A stretch of DNA of 64,000 nt, taken from assembly GCA_002480085.1 (NCBI GenBank), contig DKPJ01000017.1, positions 439,990 through 503,989 on the forward strand, read 5' to 3'. The position numbers were made by a program, and so were the translations under genes. Shown piece after piece: positions 33,794 through 43,466 of the stretch (positions within the stretch are counted from its first letter, which is position 1; every line of letters starts with the position of its first letter). Source of the stretch: Enterobacteriaceae bacterium UBA7338 (GTDB taxonomy: Bacteria > Pseudomonadota > Gammaproteobacteria > Enterobacterales > Enterobacteriaceae). The notes under the pieces were generated by a model. That model saw only the letters and a program-made list of their open reading frames with translations, did no database searches and was not told where the DNA came from.

Positions 33794-34345
33794 CTAGTTC
33801 AGATCTTCCGGCCACGGGAACTGGTCTGCCGTTAAGGACGGCGTGTGATAATAATCCTGAAGTGCCTTGATAAACCGCGCCGGACGCTCGGGGATCCCCT
33901 GCTCCAGCCAGCTCATCACCTGGGCATGCACCCGGCGCTGGAAGGCGACACGATCTGGCTCAACCTCACCCTCGAGGTTGTCGCAGCTGACGTTAAACGG
34001 GAAGCCTGCCGCCACGCAGAAGAGCCATTCAAAGGACTGGGGCTTCACCTCAACGTCTTCAAACTGCCCCTGGGTAGCGGCATCGCGACCGTCCGGGCAG
34101 TACCAGTAGCCGAAGTCCACGAGCTCCCGGCGTGCCTTACCGGCGACGCACCAGTGTGAAATCTCATGCAGGGCGCTGGCGTAAAAGCCGTGGGCAAAAA
34201 CGATTCGGTGATAGTCAACCTCGTCATCGGCCGGAAGATAGATAGGCTCGTCGTCGCCCTTCACCAGGCGCGTATTAAAATCGTTAGCAAAGCAGCCGTT
34301 AAAGATCTCAATCAGCTGCTCATAACGGTGTGTCGTACTGCTCAT
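33794..34345 (-). CDS. epmC: Elongation factor P hydroxylase EpmC
   Basis: Hydroxylates the beta-lysyl-lysine of EF-P after EpmA and EpmB action. The ATG at 34345 (MSSTTHRYEQLIEIFNGCFA) matches the E. coli start; six upstream codons in the same frame overlap yfcA and are unlikely. The 183-aa product carries HEISHWCVAGKARRELVDFGYWYCPDGRD, with the HExxH-like metal site characteristic of this family. It overlaps the 3' end of yfcA by 4 bases. Confidence 0.96.
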   Translation of the reverse strand: MSSTTHRYEQLIEIFNGCFANDFNTRLVKGDDEPIYLPADDEVDYHRIVFAHGFYASALHEISHWCVAGKARRELVDFGYWYCPDGRDAATQGQFEDVEVKPQSFEWLFCVAAGFPFNVSCDNLEGEVEPDRVAFQRRVHAQVMSWLEQGIPERPARFIKALQDYYHTPSLTADQFPWPEDLN

Positions 34346-35154
34346 GCGTGTATCCCCACCCACTGGAGGATCTCCTGTCCGTGACTGTCAAAAAGAAGCT
34401 TGGCGCTCATCACCGCCGAGACGATAACGATCATCGGGCGGATCAGCTTCTGCCCTTTGCTCAGCACCAGACGCGAGCCGAGGCGCGCGCCGATAAACTG
34501 GCCGGCAAGCATCACAAAGCCGGTGGCCCACACCACCTTGCCGCCGATGATAAACAGCAGCAGACCGCCAATATTGGAGGTGGCGTTGAGCACCTTGGCG
34601 TGCGCGGTGGATTTCGCCAGGTTGTAGCCGCAGAGGGTCACGAATGCGAGGGCGTAAAACGACCCTGCGCCGGGACCAAAGAAGCCGTCGTAGAAGCCCA
34701 CGCAGCCGCCAGCGACCAGCGCAAACGGCAGGCCGTAGAGACGACGCTGGCGATCCTCTTCCCCCAGCTTCGGCATCAGCAAAAAGTAGAGACCGATACC
34801 GATGATCAGCAGGGGCAGGATCTGGCGCAGTATGTCGGACTGCACATGCTGGACCAGCAGCGCCCCCGTCGTTGAGCCGATAAAGGTCATCAGAATATTG
34901 AGCTTCTGATCGCCAAGCTTTACCACCCCACGACGAAGGAAGTAGATCGTTGACGAGATGGATCCGCCGCAGGCCTGCAGCTTATTGGTCGCCAGCGCCT
35001 GGGCTGGCGTCATACCCGCCGCCAGCAGCGCGGGGACGGTAAGCAACCCACCTCCGCCCGCGAGGGCATCAATAAACCCGGCCAGCAGGGCGACGAAAAA
35101 CAGCACCGCCAGCAGCAGCGGAGAGACCAAAAAGAGTTCGCTAAAATTTTCCAT
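34342..35154 (-). CDS. yfcA: YfcA, TauE/SafE-family membrane transporter
   Basis: A 270-aa protein with about seven or eight hydrophobic helices, matching E. coli YfcA. The TauE/SafE signature regions GFIDALAGGGGLLTVPALLAAG and GFYDGFFGPGAGSFYALAF are both present. The family exports sulfonates or organic anions; the YfcA substrate is unknown. Its start overlaps the mepA stop by one base. Confidence 0.95.
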   Translation of the reverse strand: MENFSELFLVSPLLLAVLFFVALLAGFIDALAGGGGLLTVPALLAAGMTPAQALATNKLQACGGSISSTIYFLRRGVVKLGDQKLNILMTFIGSTTGALLVQHVQSDILRQILPLLIIGIGLYFLLMPKLGEEDRQRRLYGLPFALVAGGCVGFYDGFFGPGAGSFYALAFVTLCGYNLAKSTAHAKVLNATSNIGGLLLFIIGGKVVWATGFVMLAGQFIGARLGSRLVLSKGQKLIRPMIVIVSAVMSAKLLFDSHGQEILQWVGIHA

Positions 35155-35978
35155 TAAAGTACATGCTCGTCCAGTAGCGCCTGGCAGGAAGGCGGCAACG
35201 GCGGCGGTGTCTTCTTCTCAGGCTTTGTTGAGGCAGGCTTAGGCGGTTCAAACCAGCTTTGCAGCTCCGCACCGCAGCCGTCACCCGGCGGCGGCAGAGG
35301 TTGATCGACGCACTCAAGGCTATCCGCCGGGCAGCGCAGGCGCACGTGCATATGCGCCCGGTGCTGGAACCAGGGGCGCACCTTGCGCAGCCAGTCGCGA
35401 TCGGTTCCCGCATCTTCGCAAAGCCGCTGCTTAATGGCCGGATTAACGAAAATACGCGTCACGTCGTTATCTTCCGCCGCCAGCTTAATCAGATGGTTAA
35501 TTTCCGGCTGCCACAGGGAGGAGACCACGTGCTTGCCGTCCTGGGAGACCAGATCCAGCGCCTGAGGCTTCAGCAGCTGCGCCGCGCTCCAGCGCGTTTT
35601 CGGCAGCTGTAGGAAGATATCGACGTCCAGTCCGGTCTGGTGGCTGGCGTGGCCGCCGTTAAAGCGCCCACCGGCAGGCATGCCCATATCCCCTATCAGC
35701 ACCGTCCCGAGATTGAGATTGTGCACCCGCCCGCTGAGGCGCTGAATAAACTGCACCAGATCCGGATGACCAAAGTAGCGGCGCTGATCGGTGCGCATCA
35801 CCTGATAGGTATCGGACTGGACGGGCAGCGCGCTCGCGCCAACGATACAGCCGTTAGAGAACGCGCCCACCGACTGCGCGCTACCGGCAATCGGATGGGT
35901 GATTTTTTGCCACGGCGTCGCCGCGAGGGTGGCATGGCTGGCGAGCGCCGCCAGCAGCGCAATGAGCGTTTTTTTCAT
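35154..35978 (-). CDS. mepA: Penicillin-insensitive murein endopeptidase MepA
   Basis: Periplasmic LAS-type zinc endopeptidase that cuts D-Ala-mDAP cross-links. The 274-aa precursor has a signal peptide (MKKTLIALLAALASHATLAA). The zinc motif is visible as GHASHQTGLDVDIF (H and D ligands) and HRAHMHVRLRCP (HxH). Several paired cysteines are kept. The Pro/Lys-rich C-terminal part (EPPKPASTKPEKKTPPPLPP) matches the E. coli layout. Confidence 0.97.
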   Translation of the reverse strand: MKKTLIALLAALASHATLAATPWQKITHPIAGSAQSVGAFSNGCIVGASALPVQSDTYQVMRTDQRRYFGHPDLVQFIQRLSGRVHNLNLGTVLIGDMGMPAGGRFNGGHASHQTGLDVDIFLQLPKTRWSAAQLLKPQALDLVSQDGKHVVSSLWQPEINHLIKLAAEDNDVTRIFVNPAIKQRLCEDAGTDRDWLRKVRPWFQHRAHMHVRLRCPADSLECVDQPLPPPGDGCGAELQSWFEPPKPASTKPEKKTPPPLPPSCQALLDEHVL

Positions 35979-35981
35979 CGT

Positions 35982-37067
35982 TTACCAGCGTGGGATCGTT
36001 GTCGTCACGTCCGCGTTCTGCGCCCGCTGGCGCATGAAGTGATCCATCAGGACAATCGCCAGCATCGCTTCGGCGATCGGTACAGCACGAATGCCCACGC
36101 AGGGGTCGTGACGACCTTTGGTGATCATCTCCACCTCTTCGCCGGTGCGGTTGATGGTTTTCCCCGGCACGGTAATGCTGGAGGTTGGCTTCAGGGCGAT
36201 ATTGGCAACAATCTGCTGACCGCTGCTGATGCCGCCGAGAATCCCGCCCGCATGGTTGCTGGTGAAGCCTGCGTGGGTAATTTCGTCACGGTTTTCGCTG
36301 CCGCGCAGGGCTACCGACGCAAAGCCTTCGCCAATCTCCACGCCTTTAACGGCGTTGATGCTCATCAGCGCATGGGCAATATCGGCATCCAGACGGTCAA
36401 ATACCGGCTCGCCCAGCCCCGGTGGCACGCCATCGGCGACCACGGTGATCTTCGCCCCGATGGAGTCGCCCTCTTTTTTCAGAGCGCGCATCAGCTCGTC
36501 CAGGGCTTCAATCTTGTCCGGATCCGGACAGAAGAACGGGTTCTGCTCAACCTGGTCCCAGGCTTTGATCTCCAGCGGGATATTGCCCATCTGGGTCAGG
36601 CAGCCGCGAATGGTGATACCCAACTTCTCCGCGAGGAACTTTTTAGCGATCGCCCCCGCCGCCACGCGCATGGCGGTTTCACGCGCGGACGAGCGGCCAC
36701 CGCCGCGGTAGTCGCGCAGGCCATACTTCTGCTCATAGGTGTAGTCAGCGTGGCCCGGACGGAAGACATCCTTGATGGCGCTGTAGTCCTGCGAGCGCTG
36801 GTCGGTGTTTTCAATCAGCAGGCCAATGCTGGTGCCGGTGGTCACCCCGTCAAACACGCCGGAGAGGATCTTCACCTGGTCCGGCTCGCGGCGCTGGGTG
36901 GTGTAGCGTGAGGTACCCGGACGGCGGCGATCCAGATCGTGCTGCAGATCGGCTTCGCTCAGGGCGATCCCCGGTGGTACGCCGTCAACAATGCAGCCGA
37001 GCGCCAGGCCATGTGACTCCCCGAAGGTGGTCACGCGAAAGAGTTGTCCAATACTGTTTCCTGCCAT
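35982..37067 (-). CDS. aroC: Chorismate synthase AroC
   Basis: Last common step of aromatic amino-acid synthesis: EPSP to chorismate, needing reduced FMN. 361 aa from ATG 37067 (MAGNSIGQLFRVTTFGESHG); a GTG three bases upstream is an alternative. Family signatures GESHGLALGCIVDG, RPGHADYTYEQKYGLRDYRGGGRSSARET and KGRHDPCVGIRAVPIAEAM are intact. It lies 66 bases after prmB. Confidence 0.99.
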   Translation of the reverse strand: MAGNSIGQLFRVTTFGESHGLALGCIVDGVPPGIALSEADLQHDLDRRRPGTSRYTTQRREPDQVKILSGVFDGVTTGTSIGLLIENTDQRSQDYSAIKDVFRPGHADYTYEQKYGLRDYRGGGRSSARETAMRVAAGAIAKKFLAEKLGITIRGCLTQMGNIPLEIKAWDQVEQNPFFCPDPDKIEALDELMRALKKEGDSIGAKITVVADGVPPGLGEPVFDRLDADIAHALMSINAVKGVEIGEGFASVALRGSENRDEITHAGFTSNHAGGILGGISSGQQIVANIALKPTSSITVPGKTINRTGEEVEMITKGRHDPCVGIRAVPIAEAMLAIVLMDHFMRQRAQNADVTTTIPRW

Positions 37068-37133
37068 CACGGCTCCACTGTCGTTATTTAGCTATTCACT
37101 TAACCATGCATTTAACTGTGCGTTATCGGTTTA

Positions 37134-38066
37134 TTAATCTTTGTAGATGCTGAAGTGCTCCCGGGCCGCCAGCAGCTGCGCTTTGGTCAGCATAAACACG
37201 CCGTCGCCGCCGTTATCGAACTCAAGCCAGGTAAAGGGCACCTCAGGATACTGCTCTATCAGATGTACCATGCTGTTGCCAACTTCACAAATCAGCACGC
37301 CGTCGTCGGTGAGATAGTCCGGCGCGCAGGCAAGAATGCGGCGCGTCAGCTTCAGGCCGTCGCTGCCGGAGGCCAGGCCCAGCTCAGGCTCGTGGCGATA
37401 CTCGTTCGGCAGATCTGACATATCCTCTTCATCCACGTAGGGCGGATTGGTGACGATCAGATCGTACTGCACCTGAGGCAGATCGCGGAACAGATCGGAG
37501 CGGATAGGCGTCACGTTATGGATCAGGCCGTGCTCTTCGATATTGTGCTCGGCCACGGCCAGCGCCTCGGGAGAGATATCCACGGCGTCCACTTCCGCTT
37601 CCGGGAACTCGTAGGCACAGGCGATGGCGATGCAGCCGCTGCCGGTGCACATATCCAGAATGTGCTGCGGCTGGTGGTTGATGATACCGGCAAAGCGGCT
37701 GGTGATTAATTCACCGATAGGCGAACGGGGCACCAGCACGCGCTCATCAACGTAGAACTCGTGGCCGCAGAACCAGGCCTTGTTGGTGAGGTAGGCAACC
37801 GGGATGCGCTCGTTTACGCGGCGGATCACGCGCTCAACGATGCGGTGGCGCTCGCTGGAGGTCAGACGTGCGCTGCGCATATCTTCCGGAATATCCAGCG
37901 GCAGGTAGAGGGTCGGCAGCACCAGCTGCACCGCTTCGTCCCACGGGTTGTCGGTCCCGTGCCCGTACCAGATGTTTGCCGCGCTGAATCGGCTGACCGA
38001 CCAACGTAACATGTCCTGAATGGTGTGCAGCTCACTCACTGCTTCATCGACAAATATTTTATCCAC
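37134..38066 (-). CDS. prmB: Ribosomal protein uL3 N5-glutamine methyltransferase PrmB
   Basis: Methylates Gln150 of ribosomal protein L3. I chose GTG at 38066 (VDKIFVDEAVSELHTIQDML): it matches E. coli MDKIFVDEAV and follows GGAGGATAGC; the frame extends 34 more codons without similarity. The 310-aa product has the SAM motif ILDMCTGSGCIAIACAYEFP and the glutamine methyltransferase motif NPPYVDEEDM. First gene of the minus-strand operon, divergent from smrB. Confidence 0.97.
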   Translation of the reverse strand: MDKIFVDEAVSELHTIQDMLRWSVSRFSAANIWYGHGTDNPWDEAVQLVLPTLYLPLDIPEDMRSARLTSSERHRIVERVIRRVNERIPVAYLTNKAWFCGHEFYVDERVLVPRSPIGELITSRFAGIINHQPQHILDMCTGSGCIAIACAYEFPEAEVDAVDISPEALAVAEHNIEEHGLIHNVTPIRSDLFRDLPQVQYDLIVTNPPYVDEEDMSDLPNEYRHEPELGLASGSDGLKLTRRILACAPDYLTDDGVLICEVGNSMVHLIEQYPEVPFTWLEFDNGGDGVFMLTKAQLLAAREHFSIYKD

Positions 38067-38232
38067 GCTATCCTCCGGGACATGCCTTGCTATAAATTCG
38101 GCGGCTAGTTTGCCATGAAGACGCCGATAAATCAGCATTCTCGCGCACAGCCAGCCGGAAAAAAGCATTTTGCCTGAACACAGAGCGCGACGAGTCGGGT
38201 AAACTGAAAAAAATCAGAAATGAGATGAATGA

Positions 38233-38784
38233 ATGAAGAAGAAAACATCGCTTAGCGAGGCGGATCAGGAGCTATTCCGCCAGTTGATGACCGGCACGCG
38301 CCAGATCAAGCAGGACACCATTGTGCACCGTCCCCTGCGCAAGAAGGTCAGCGAGGTGCCGGTAAAACGACTGCTTCAGGAGCAGGCCGACGCCAGCCAC
38401 TACTTTTCTGATGAATTTCAGCCGCTGCTCAACACCGACGGGCCGGTGAAGTACGTTCGCCCGGACGTGAGCCACTTCGAAGTAAAGAAGATGCGCCGGG
38501 GAGACTACTCGCCGGAGCTGTTTCTTGATCTGCATGGCTTAACCCAGCAGCAGGCCAAGCAGGAGCTGGGGGCGCTGATCGCCGCCTGTCGCCGGGAGCA
38601 TGTCTTCTGCGCCTGCGTCATGCACGGCCACGGGAAGCACGTTCTGAAGCAGCAGACGCCGCTGTGGCTGGCGCAGCATCCGCACGTGATGGCTTTCCAC
38701 CAGGCACCGAAAGAGTACGGCGGCGACGCGGCGCTGCTGGTCTTAATCGAGGTAGAGGAGTGGCAGCCGCCAGAACTACCATGA
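38233..38784 (+). CDS. smrB: Ribosome rescue factor SmrB (YfcN)
   Basis: Smr-domain endonuclease that cuts mRNA between collided ribosomes. The 183-aa product equals E. coli SmrB in length. The Smr signatures DLHGLTQQQAKQELGALI and CVMHGHGKHVLKQQTPLWL are intact, and the N-terminal ribosome-binding extension (IKQDTIVHRPLRKKVSEVPVK) is kept. Confidence 0.97.
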   Translation: MKKKTSLSEADQELFRQLMTGTRQIKQDTIVHRPLRKKVSEVPVKRLLQEQADASHYFSDEFQPLLNTDGPVKYVRPDVSHFEVKKMRRGDYSPELFLDLHGLTQQQAKQELGALIAACRREHVFCACVMHGHGKHVLKQQTPLWLAQHPHVMAFHQAPKEYGGDAALLVLIEVEEWQPPELP

Positions 38785-38810
38785 TGACGTGCCGTGATGC
38801 CAGAAATGAC

Positions 38811-38832
38811 AAGAGCCGCATAAGCGGCTCTT
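38811..38832. terminator. Hairpin between convergent smrB and sixA
   Basis: AAGAGCCGC (38811-38819) pairs perfectly with GCGGCTCTT (38824-38832) around ATAA. It serves convergent genes; the flanking U-runs are short on both strands. Confidence 0.7.
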
Positions 38833-38851
38833 AAGCAACGGCCTGGCGAGG

Positions 38852-39337
38852 TTAAATCGCCTTCGCCATTTTCAGGTTGCAGGGGCTAACCTGCCAGTTA
38901 AAGGTCCCTTTTCCTTCGCCGTCCAGCGTCACGCTGGCAATCGCAGAGGTCAGGAACATCGGCGGCGCCTCTTCCGGGCAAAGCTCGGAAACCAGGTAGC
39001 CCACCAGCGGCAGGTGAGAGATCACCAGCACCGAGGAGACGCCTTTGCTGGCCAGCGCCTGAAGATAGTCGCCAACCAGAGCCACGTCGCCGCCGGGCGT
39101 TAACTCAGGCAGTACATCTACGCTGTCCGGCAGGTTCATGCACTCCCCTACCTTCTCCAGCGTCTGTTCAGCGCGCAGAAACGGACTCACCAGCACACGC
39201 TCAACGTTTACTTTTTGCCCTTCCAACCAGGTTGCCATTTGACGAGACTCATCACAGCCACACAGGGTTAAAGGACGTACCGAGTCACTGGCTGCTTCGA
39301 GAGCAGCGTCGCCGTGACGCATGATAAAAACTTGCAT
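38852..39337 (-). CDS. sixA: Phosphohistidine phosphatase SixA
   Basis: A RHG-motif phosphatase of 161 aa. E. coli SixA dephosphorylates the PTS protein NPr. The catalytic histidine is H8 in MQVFIMRHGDA; the second conserved His lies in VLVISHLPLVGYL. Length and sequence match E. coli. A roughly 210-base gap separates it from fadJ, so it probably has its own promoter. Confidence 0.97.
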   Translation of the reverse strand: MQVFIMRHGDAALEAASDSVRPLTLCGCDESRQMATWLEGQKVNVERVLVSPFLRAEQTLEKVGECMNLPDSVDVLPELTPGGDVALVGDYLQALASKGVSSVLVISHLPLVGYLVSELCPEEAPPMFLTSAIASVTLDGEGKGTFNWQVSPCNLKMAKAI

Positions 39338-39547
39338 ATTGCACCGCTTTTGTTAACCAGAAGCACCGGTATCACCCGAACAGAACAGCGTAAACGCGTC
39401 GGGAGATAGCAGTGGCCGGGCATTGTGCCTTATCCATTCGTCGAATGAAACGCTGTGTTTTACCTTAACGGCGTAACTCTCGTCAATCTCTGTGTAGAAA
39501 TTGAGCAACACAGGCTCATCTAACGCCAGATTTACCCTTACCAGACC

Positions 39548-41713
39548 TTAACTTACCCGATCGGCGTCCTCCTGCGACCAGAACGTGGTGCCGTGCTGCG
39601 CCATGTGTAACAAAACTTCACAGGGCGTAAACCGCTCCCCGTATTGGGCGGCTAAACGCTGCAGGGTGGCAACCACGTTATCCGCCCCAAGGCGATCCAT
39701 GTAGCGGAACGGCCCGCCCAAAAACGGCGGAAAACCGATGCCAAACACTGCGCCGATATCGCCATCGCGCACGCTTCTGATGACCTTCTCATCTCTACAG
39801 CGTGCGGCTTCATTGAGCATCATCATTACGCAGCGTTCAGCGACCTGGGCTTCGGTTAAACGCCCGCTGCCTGCTGCACCCACCAGCGAATAGATCGCCG
39901 GATCCACCTGTTTCTTGCTTGTACGCCCTTTTGACTCATAAAGATAGAAACCGCGGCCATTTTTTCTGCCTTTGCGATCGTCGTTCAAAATTGCTGTTAC
40001 GACGTTTGCCGGCGGTGAAAAACGATCCCCGTGAGCCGCTTCGAGCACAGGAATAATTTTAGTGCCGGTATCGATTCCTACCTCATCCAAAAGTTGGATC
40101 GGGCCAACCGGGAAACCAAACTTTACCAGCGCGTTATCAATGTGTTCTACGCGCTCGCCCTCGGTCAGCATGCGCATTGCTTCGTTGATATAGGGGGCAA
40201 GGATACGGTTAACATAGAAGCCGGCCCTGTCCGCCACCACGATGGGCGTTTTCCCCTGCTTTTTCGCCAGCTTTACCGTGGTGGCAATGGTTTGCTCATC
40301 CGTGCCCGCGTGAGGGATAATCTCGACCAGCGGCATCTTCTCCACCGGGCTAAAGAAGTGCAGGCCAATGACCTTCTCCGGGCGTGCCGCACCGGCAGCG
40401 ATGTCGCCAATCGGCAGTGAAGAGGTGTTGGAGGCAAAAATAGTATGCGGCGCGCAGTGCGCTTCGACCTCGGACACCATCCGCTGCTTCAGGCCCAGAT
40501 CTTCAAATACCGCCTCAATAACCACGTCCCGCCGGGAGAAGCCGCGATAGTCCGTCGCGCCTGAAATCATCGCCATCTGGCTATCGCGTTCGCTGGATCT
40601 GATATGGCGGCGACGGACCTTTTTATCAAGCTCCTGCCAGCTGTATTTCAGCGCATGGTTGATGCCCGTCGGGTTGATATCCTTGATGCGCACAGGCAGC
40701 CCGGCCTTGCTGGCGGTAACAAACGCGATGCCGCCCCCCATCAGGCCGCCGCCCAACACGCCCACCGACTGCAGCGGGCCAGGATCGACGCTGCTGCCCG
40801 GATCCTTTTTGATCTCGGTGGTGGCAAAAAAGATCTGCCGTAGCGCCTGGGACTGGGGCGTCATCGCCAGCTCGCCAAAAGCCCGGGCCTCGGCGGTATA
40901 GCCGCTGCCTTTGCCCTGCGCCAATCCGATATGGATTACGTCCAGAATGCGCGACGCCGCCGGATAGTTACCGTGGGTCTTCTGCTGGGTCTTTTTGCCC
41001 ACAAAATGGAACAGCAGCGCCCGCCCAAGAGGACCCGCGAGAATGCGCTCTTTCACCGGCAGACGACGACTGGCGGGACGGCCCTTGAGCGCCAGCGCTA
41101 CCGCCGCCTCCAGTAAAATAGAGTGCGGCATCACGTCATCCACCAGCCCGACCTTCCGCGCCTGGCGCGCCCGCAGCGGCTTGCCGGTAAGGATCATCTC
41201 CAGCGCAGTGCTGACCCCAACCAAACGCGGCAGGCGCTGGGTTCCCCCGGAGCCAGGAAGCAGCCCAAGCTGAACCTCAGGCAGCCCCAGCACCGTCTTC
41301 GCATCGTCGGTGCAGACGCGCCCATGGCAGGCCAGGGCCAGCTCCAGACCGCCGCCGAGGCAGGGTCCATGGATGGCAGCAATCACCGGAATGGTGAGGG
41401 CGTGGATATCCGACATCAGCTTGCGCCCCTCGTACGCCAGGGCCTCCGCCTGCTGGGCAGAGGTGCAGCCGTCAATCATGTTGATATCGGCCCCGGCAAT
41501 AAAGTTGTCCGGTTTGCCAGAGATAAACACCACGCCCCGCAGATCCCTGTGGTCACGGATCGCTTTAATGATGGCGCGAACCTGGGAGCCAAACTCCGCC
41601 TTAAGGGTGTTCATCTTATCGCCGGGCACGTCGATAGTGACCACGGCGATATTGTCCGGCCGCACGTTCAGGGTAAATGCGGAAGGGATTGCCATTTCAG
41701 TTTCCATATCCAT
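39548..41713 (-). CDS. fadJ: Anaerobic fatty-acid oxidation complex subunit alpha FadJ
   Basis: Trifunctional enoyl-CoA hydratase/3-hydroxyacyl-CoA dehydrogenase/epimerase that pairs with FadI. 721 aa versus 714 in E. coli. The N-terminal crotonase part contains HGPCLGGGLELALACHGRV and GLLPGSGGTQRLPRLVG; the dehydrogenase part starts VGVLGGGLMGGGIAFVTA and contains GLHFFSPVEKMPLVEII. The ATG overlaps the fadI stop as TAATG, so translation is coupled. The first five codons differ from E. coli. Confidence 0.98.
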   Translation of the reverse strand: MDMETEMAIPSAFTLNVRPDNIAVVTIDVPGDKMNTLKAEFGSQVRAIIKAIRDHRDLRGVVFISGKPDNFIAGADINMIDGCTSAQQAEALAYEGRKLMSDIHALTIPVIAAIHGPCLGGGLELALACHGRVCTDDAKTVLGLPEVQLGLLPGSGGTQRLPRLVGVSTALEMILTGKPLRARQARKVGLVDDVMPHSILLEAAVALALKGRPASRRLPVKERILAGPLGRALLFHFVGKKTQQKTHGNYPAASRILDVIHIGLAQGKGSGYTAEARAFGELAMTPQSQALRQIFFATTEIKKDPGSSVDPGPLQSVGVLGGGLMGGGIAFVTASKAGLPVRIKDINPTGINHALKYSWQELDKKVRRRHIRSSERDSQMAMISGATDYRGFSRRDVVIEAVFEDLGLKQRMVSEVEAHCAPHTIFASNTSSLPIGDIAAGAARPEKVIGLHFFSPVEKMPLVEIIPHAGTDEQTIATTVKLAKKQGKTPIVVADRAGFYVNRILAPYINEAMRMLTEGERVEHIDNALVKFGFPVGPIQLLDEVGIDTGTKIIPVLEAAHGDRFSPPANVVTAILNDDRKGRKNGRGFYLYESKGRTSKKQVDPAIYSLVGAAGSGRLTEAQVAERCVMMMLNEAARCRDEKVIRSVRDGDIGAVFGIGFPPFLGGPFRYMDRLGADNVVATLQRLAAQYGERFTPCEVLLHMAQHGTTFWSQEDADRVS

Positions 41714-43023
41714 TATTCGGCCTCCAGAACCATGGCCGCCCCCAGCCCACCGGCGGCGCAGGCGGTGACCAACCCAAAGCCGCCGCCACGACGGCGCAGC
41801 TCGTGCAGCGTCTGGGTGATCATCCGCGCCCCGGTGGCGGCAAAGGGGTGTCCGTAGGCGATCGACCCGCCCAGCACGTTGAAGCGGCTCTCGTCCACTT
41901 CACCAATAGCACGATCGCGCCCCAGCACCTCGCGGGCAAAGCGGTCGCTGGCCATCAGCTTCAGGTTAGCCAGCGTCTGGGCGGCAAAGGCTTCGTGCAT
42001 ATCAAACAGGGTAAGATCGCCAAGCGTTAGTCCGGCCCGCTCCAGCGCCAGCGGCGTTGACCACGCCGGGCCGAGCAGCATGTCCTGCTTCACATCAATC
42101 GCGGTAAAGGCGTAGCTGCGCAGATAGCCGAGCGGCGTTAGCCCCAGCTCACGAGCGCGGGATTCGGTCATCAGGATCACCGCCGCCGCCCCATCGGTAA
42201 GCGGCGTACTATTAGCTGCAGTTACCGTGCCGTGCTGACGGTCAAAGGCCGGACGCAGCTTCGCGTAGTCGGAGAGCGACGCGTTGGCACGCACCGTATT
42301 GTCCTGAATAAACGGCTCGCGGTAAGGAGGCGCATAGGCGGTCATCACCTCATCCGCCAGCCGGTTGTCTGCCCATGCCTGGGCCGCACGCTGGTGGGAG
42401 CGGTGGGCGAAGACGTCCTGCTCCTCCCGGCTAATGCCGTAGGTTTTTGCCATCTGCTCGGCGGTATCACCCATGCGTAACCCAGTGGAGTATTCGGCAA
42501 CCGCAGGCGGCACCGGGAGCAGATCGCGCAGGCGCAGGCGGGAGAGCAGCTTGAGCTTTTGCCCACCGGAGCGGGCCTTGTTGAGATCGACCAGGGTACG
42601 CGCCAGGGTTTTACTGACGCCAATCGGCAGGACGGATGAGGAGTCGGCTCCTCCGGCGATACCGGCGCGGATGGTACCCGCCAGCAGGCTCTCGGCAACG
42701 TTCGCGACCGCCTGAAAGCTGGTGGCGCAGGCGCGGCTCACGCTGTAGGCGTCGGTATGTACATTCATTCCGGTCCCCAGCACGATTTCGCGGGCGATGT
42801 TGGGCGCCTCTGGCATCTGGACGACCTGACCAAACACCACCTGTTCAATGACGTCTGGTGGAATTTCGCTGCGCGCCAGCATCTCGCTCACCGCCATCTT
42901 CCCCAGCTCGATGGCGGTCACGCCATGAAACGCGGTGGCCTGGCGGGCAAACGGGGTGCGTAACCCGCTGACAATGGCTATACGATCGCCCTGACGGGTG
43001 ACAAGCGGTAATGCCTGACTCAT
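41713..43023 (-). CDS. fadI: Acetyl-CoA acyltransferase FadI
   Basis: 3-ketoacyl-CoA thiolase of the FadIJ complex. 436 aa as in E. coli. The acyl-accepting Cys99 lies in SVSRACATSFQAV; the C-terminal FDMHEAFAAQTLANL, SIAYGHPFAATGARM and VTACAAGGLGAAMVLE supply the active-site His and Cys. A FadR-type site lies about 30-40 bases upstream. Confidence 0.98.
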   Translation of the reverse strand: MSQALPLVTRQGDRIAIVSGLRTPFARQATAFHGVTAIELGKMAVSEMLARSEIPPDVIEQVVFGQVVQMPEAPNIAREIVLGTGMNVHTDAYSVSRACATSFQAVANVAESLLAGTIRAGIAGGADSSSVLPIGVSKTLARTLVDLNKARSGGQKLKLLSRLRLRDLLPVPPAVAEYSTGLRMGDTAEQMAKTYGISREEQDVFAHRSHQRAAQAWADNRLADEVMTAYAPPYREPFIQDNTVRANASLSDYAKLRPAFDRQHGTVTAANSTPLTDGAAAVILMTESRARELGLTPLGYLRSYAFTAIDVKQDMLLGPAWSTPLALERAGLTLGDLTLFDMHEAFAAQTLANLKLMASDRFAREVLGRDRAIGEVDESRFNVLGGSIAYGHPFAATGARMITQTLHELRRRGGGFGLVTACAAGGLGAAMVLEAE

Positions 43024-43052
43024 AACACTCCCCTGTTGACATAATGCGCAAA

Positions 43053-43065
43053 GTGGTATGACCTG
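43053..43065 (-). promoter_or_regulatory. FadR operator upstream of fadIJ
   Basis: GTGGTATGACCTG resembles the FadR core CTGGTCNGACCTG, with two or three mismatches, 30 bases upstream of the fadI ATG. FadR repression of fadIJ is known in E. coli; the site assignment is by pattern. Confidence 0.55.
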
Positions 43066-43150
43066 ATATCAGTCTTAACCATTTTTTTACATTTAGCCAA
43101 GCGGAAGCACGAAAAAATGCGAGCTAAAACACAGAGAAAAGCGCAGGCAA

Positions 43151-43170
43151 CGCTCCCGGTGTCGGGAGCG
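43151..43170 (-). terminator. Hairpin after yfcZ
   Basis: CGCTCCCG (43151-43158) and CGGGAGCG (43163-43170) form a perfect 8-bp stem. On the minus strand it lies right after the yfcZ stop; a TTTT run appears only about 10 bases later, so termination efficiency is uncertain. Confidence 0.6.
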
Positions 43171-43181
43171 TAAGAGGAAGA

Positions 43182-43466
43182 TTAACGCAGGCCCAGCTGG
43201 AAGATCAGCGTTTCGGCTTCGCAGGCAAACACGAAGTCGATATCGAGCTGCACGCCGCCGTCAACCTCAGTAAAGGTTGGCTTGATGTCGCACGGCTCAG
43301 ACTCAACGCCGCGCGCCTTTTCCGTCAGCGCGGCGAGGGTCTCTTCGGCCTGGGCACGATCGGCAAACACGCGGCTATAAGACGCCGTGCAGTCGCTATT
43401 GTCCATGATGGTGCCAACGTCCATACAGCAGCAAACGGGGGTTTCATCAGCACTGCATTTACTCAT
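43182..43466 (-). CDS. yfcZ: YfcZ/YiiS family protein (UPF0381)
   Basis: A 94-aa protein nearly identical to E. coli YfcZ. I chose ATG 43466 (MSKCSADETPVCCCMDVGTI); eight upstream codons in the frame are unlikely. A CCC run and further cysteines near the N-terminus suggest metal or redox chemistry, but the function is unknown. It is placed between the FadR-controlled fadIJ and fadL. Confidence 0.95.
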   Translation of the reverse strand: MSKCSADETPVCCCMDVGTIMDNSDCTASYSRVFADRAQAEETLAALTEKARGVESEPCDIKPTFTEVDGGVQLDIDFVFACEAETLIFQLGLR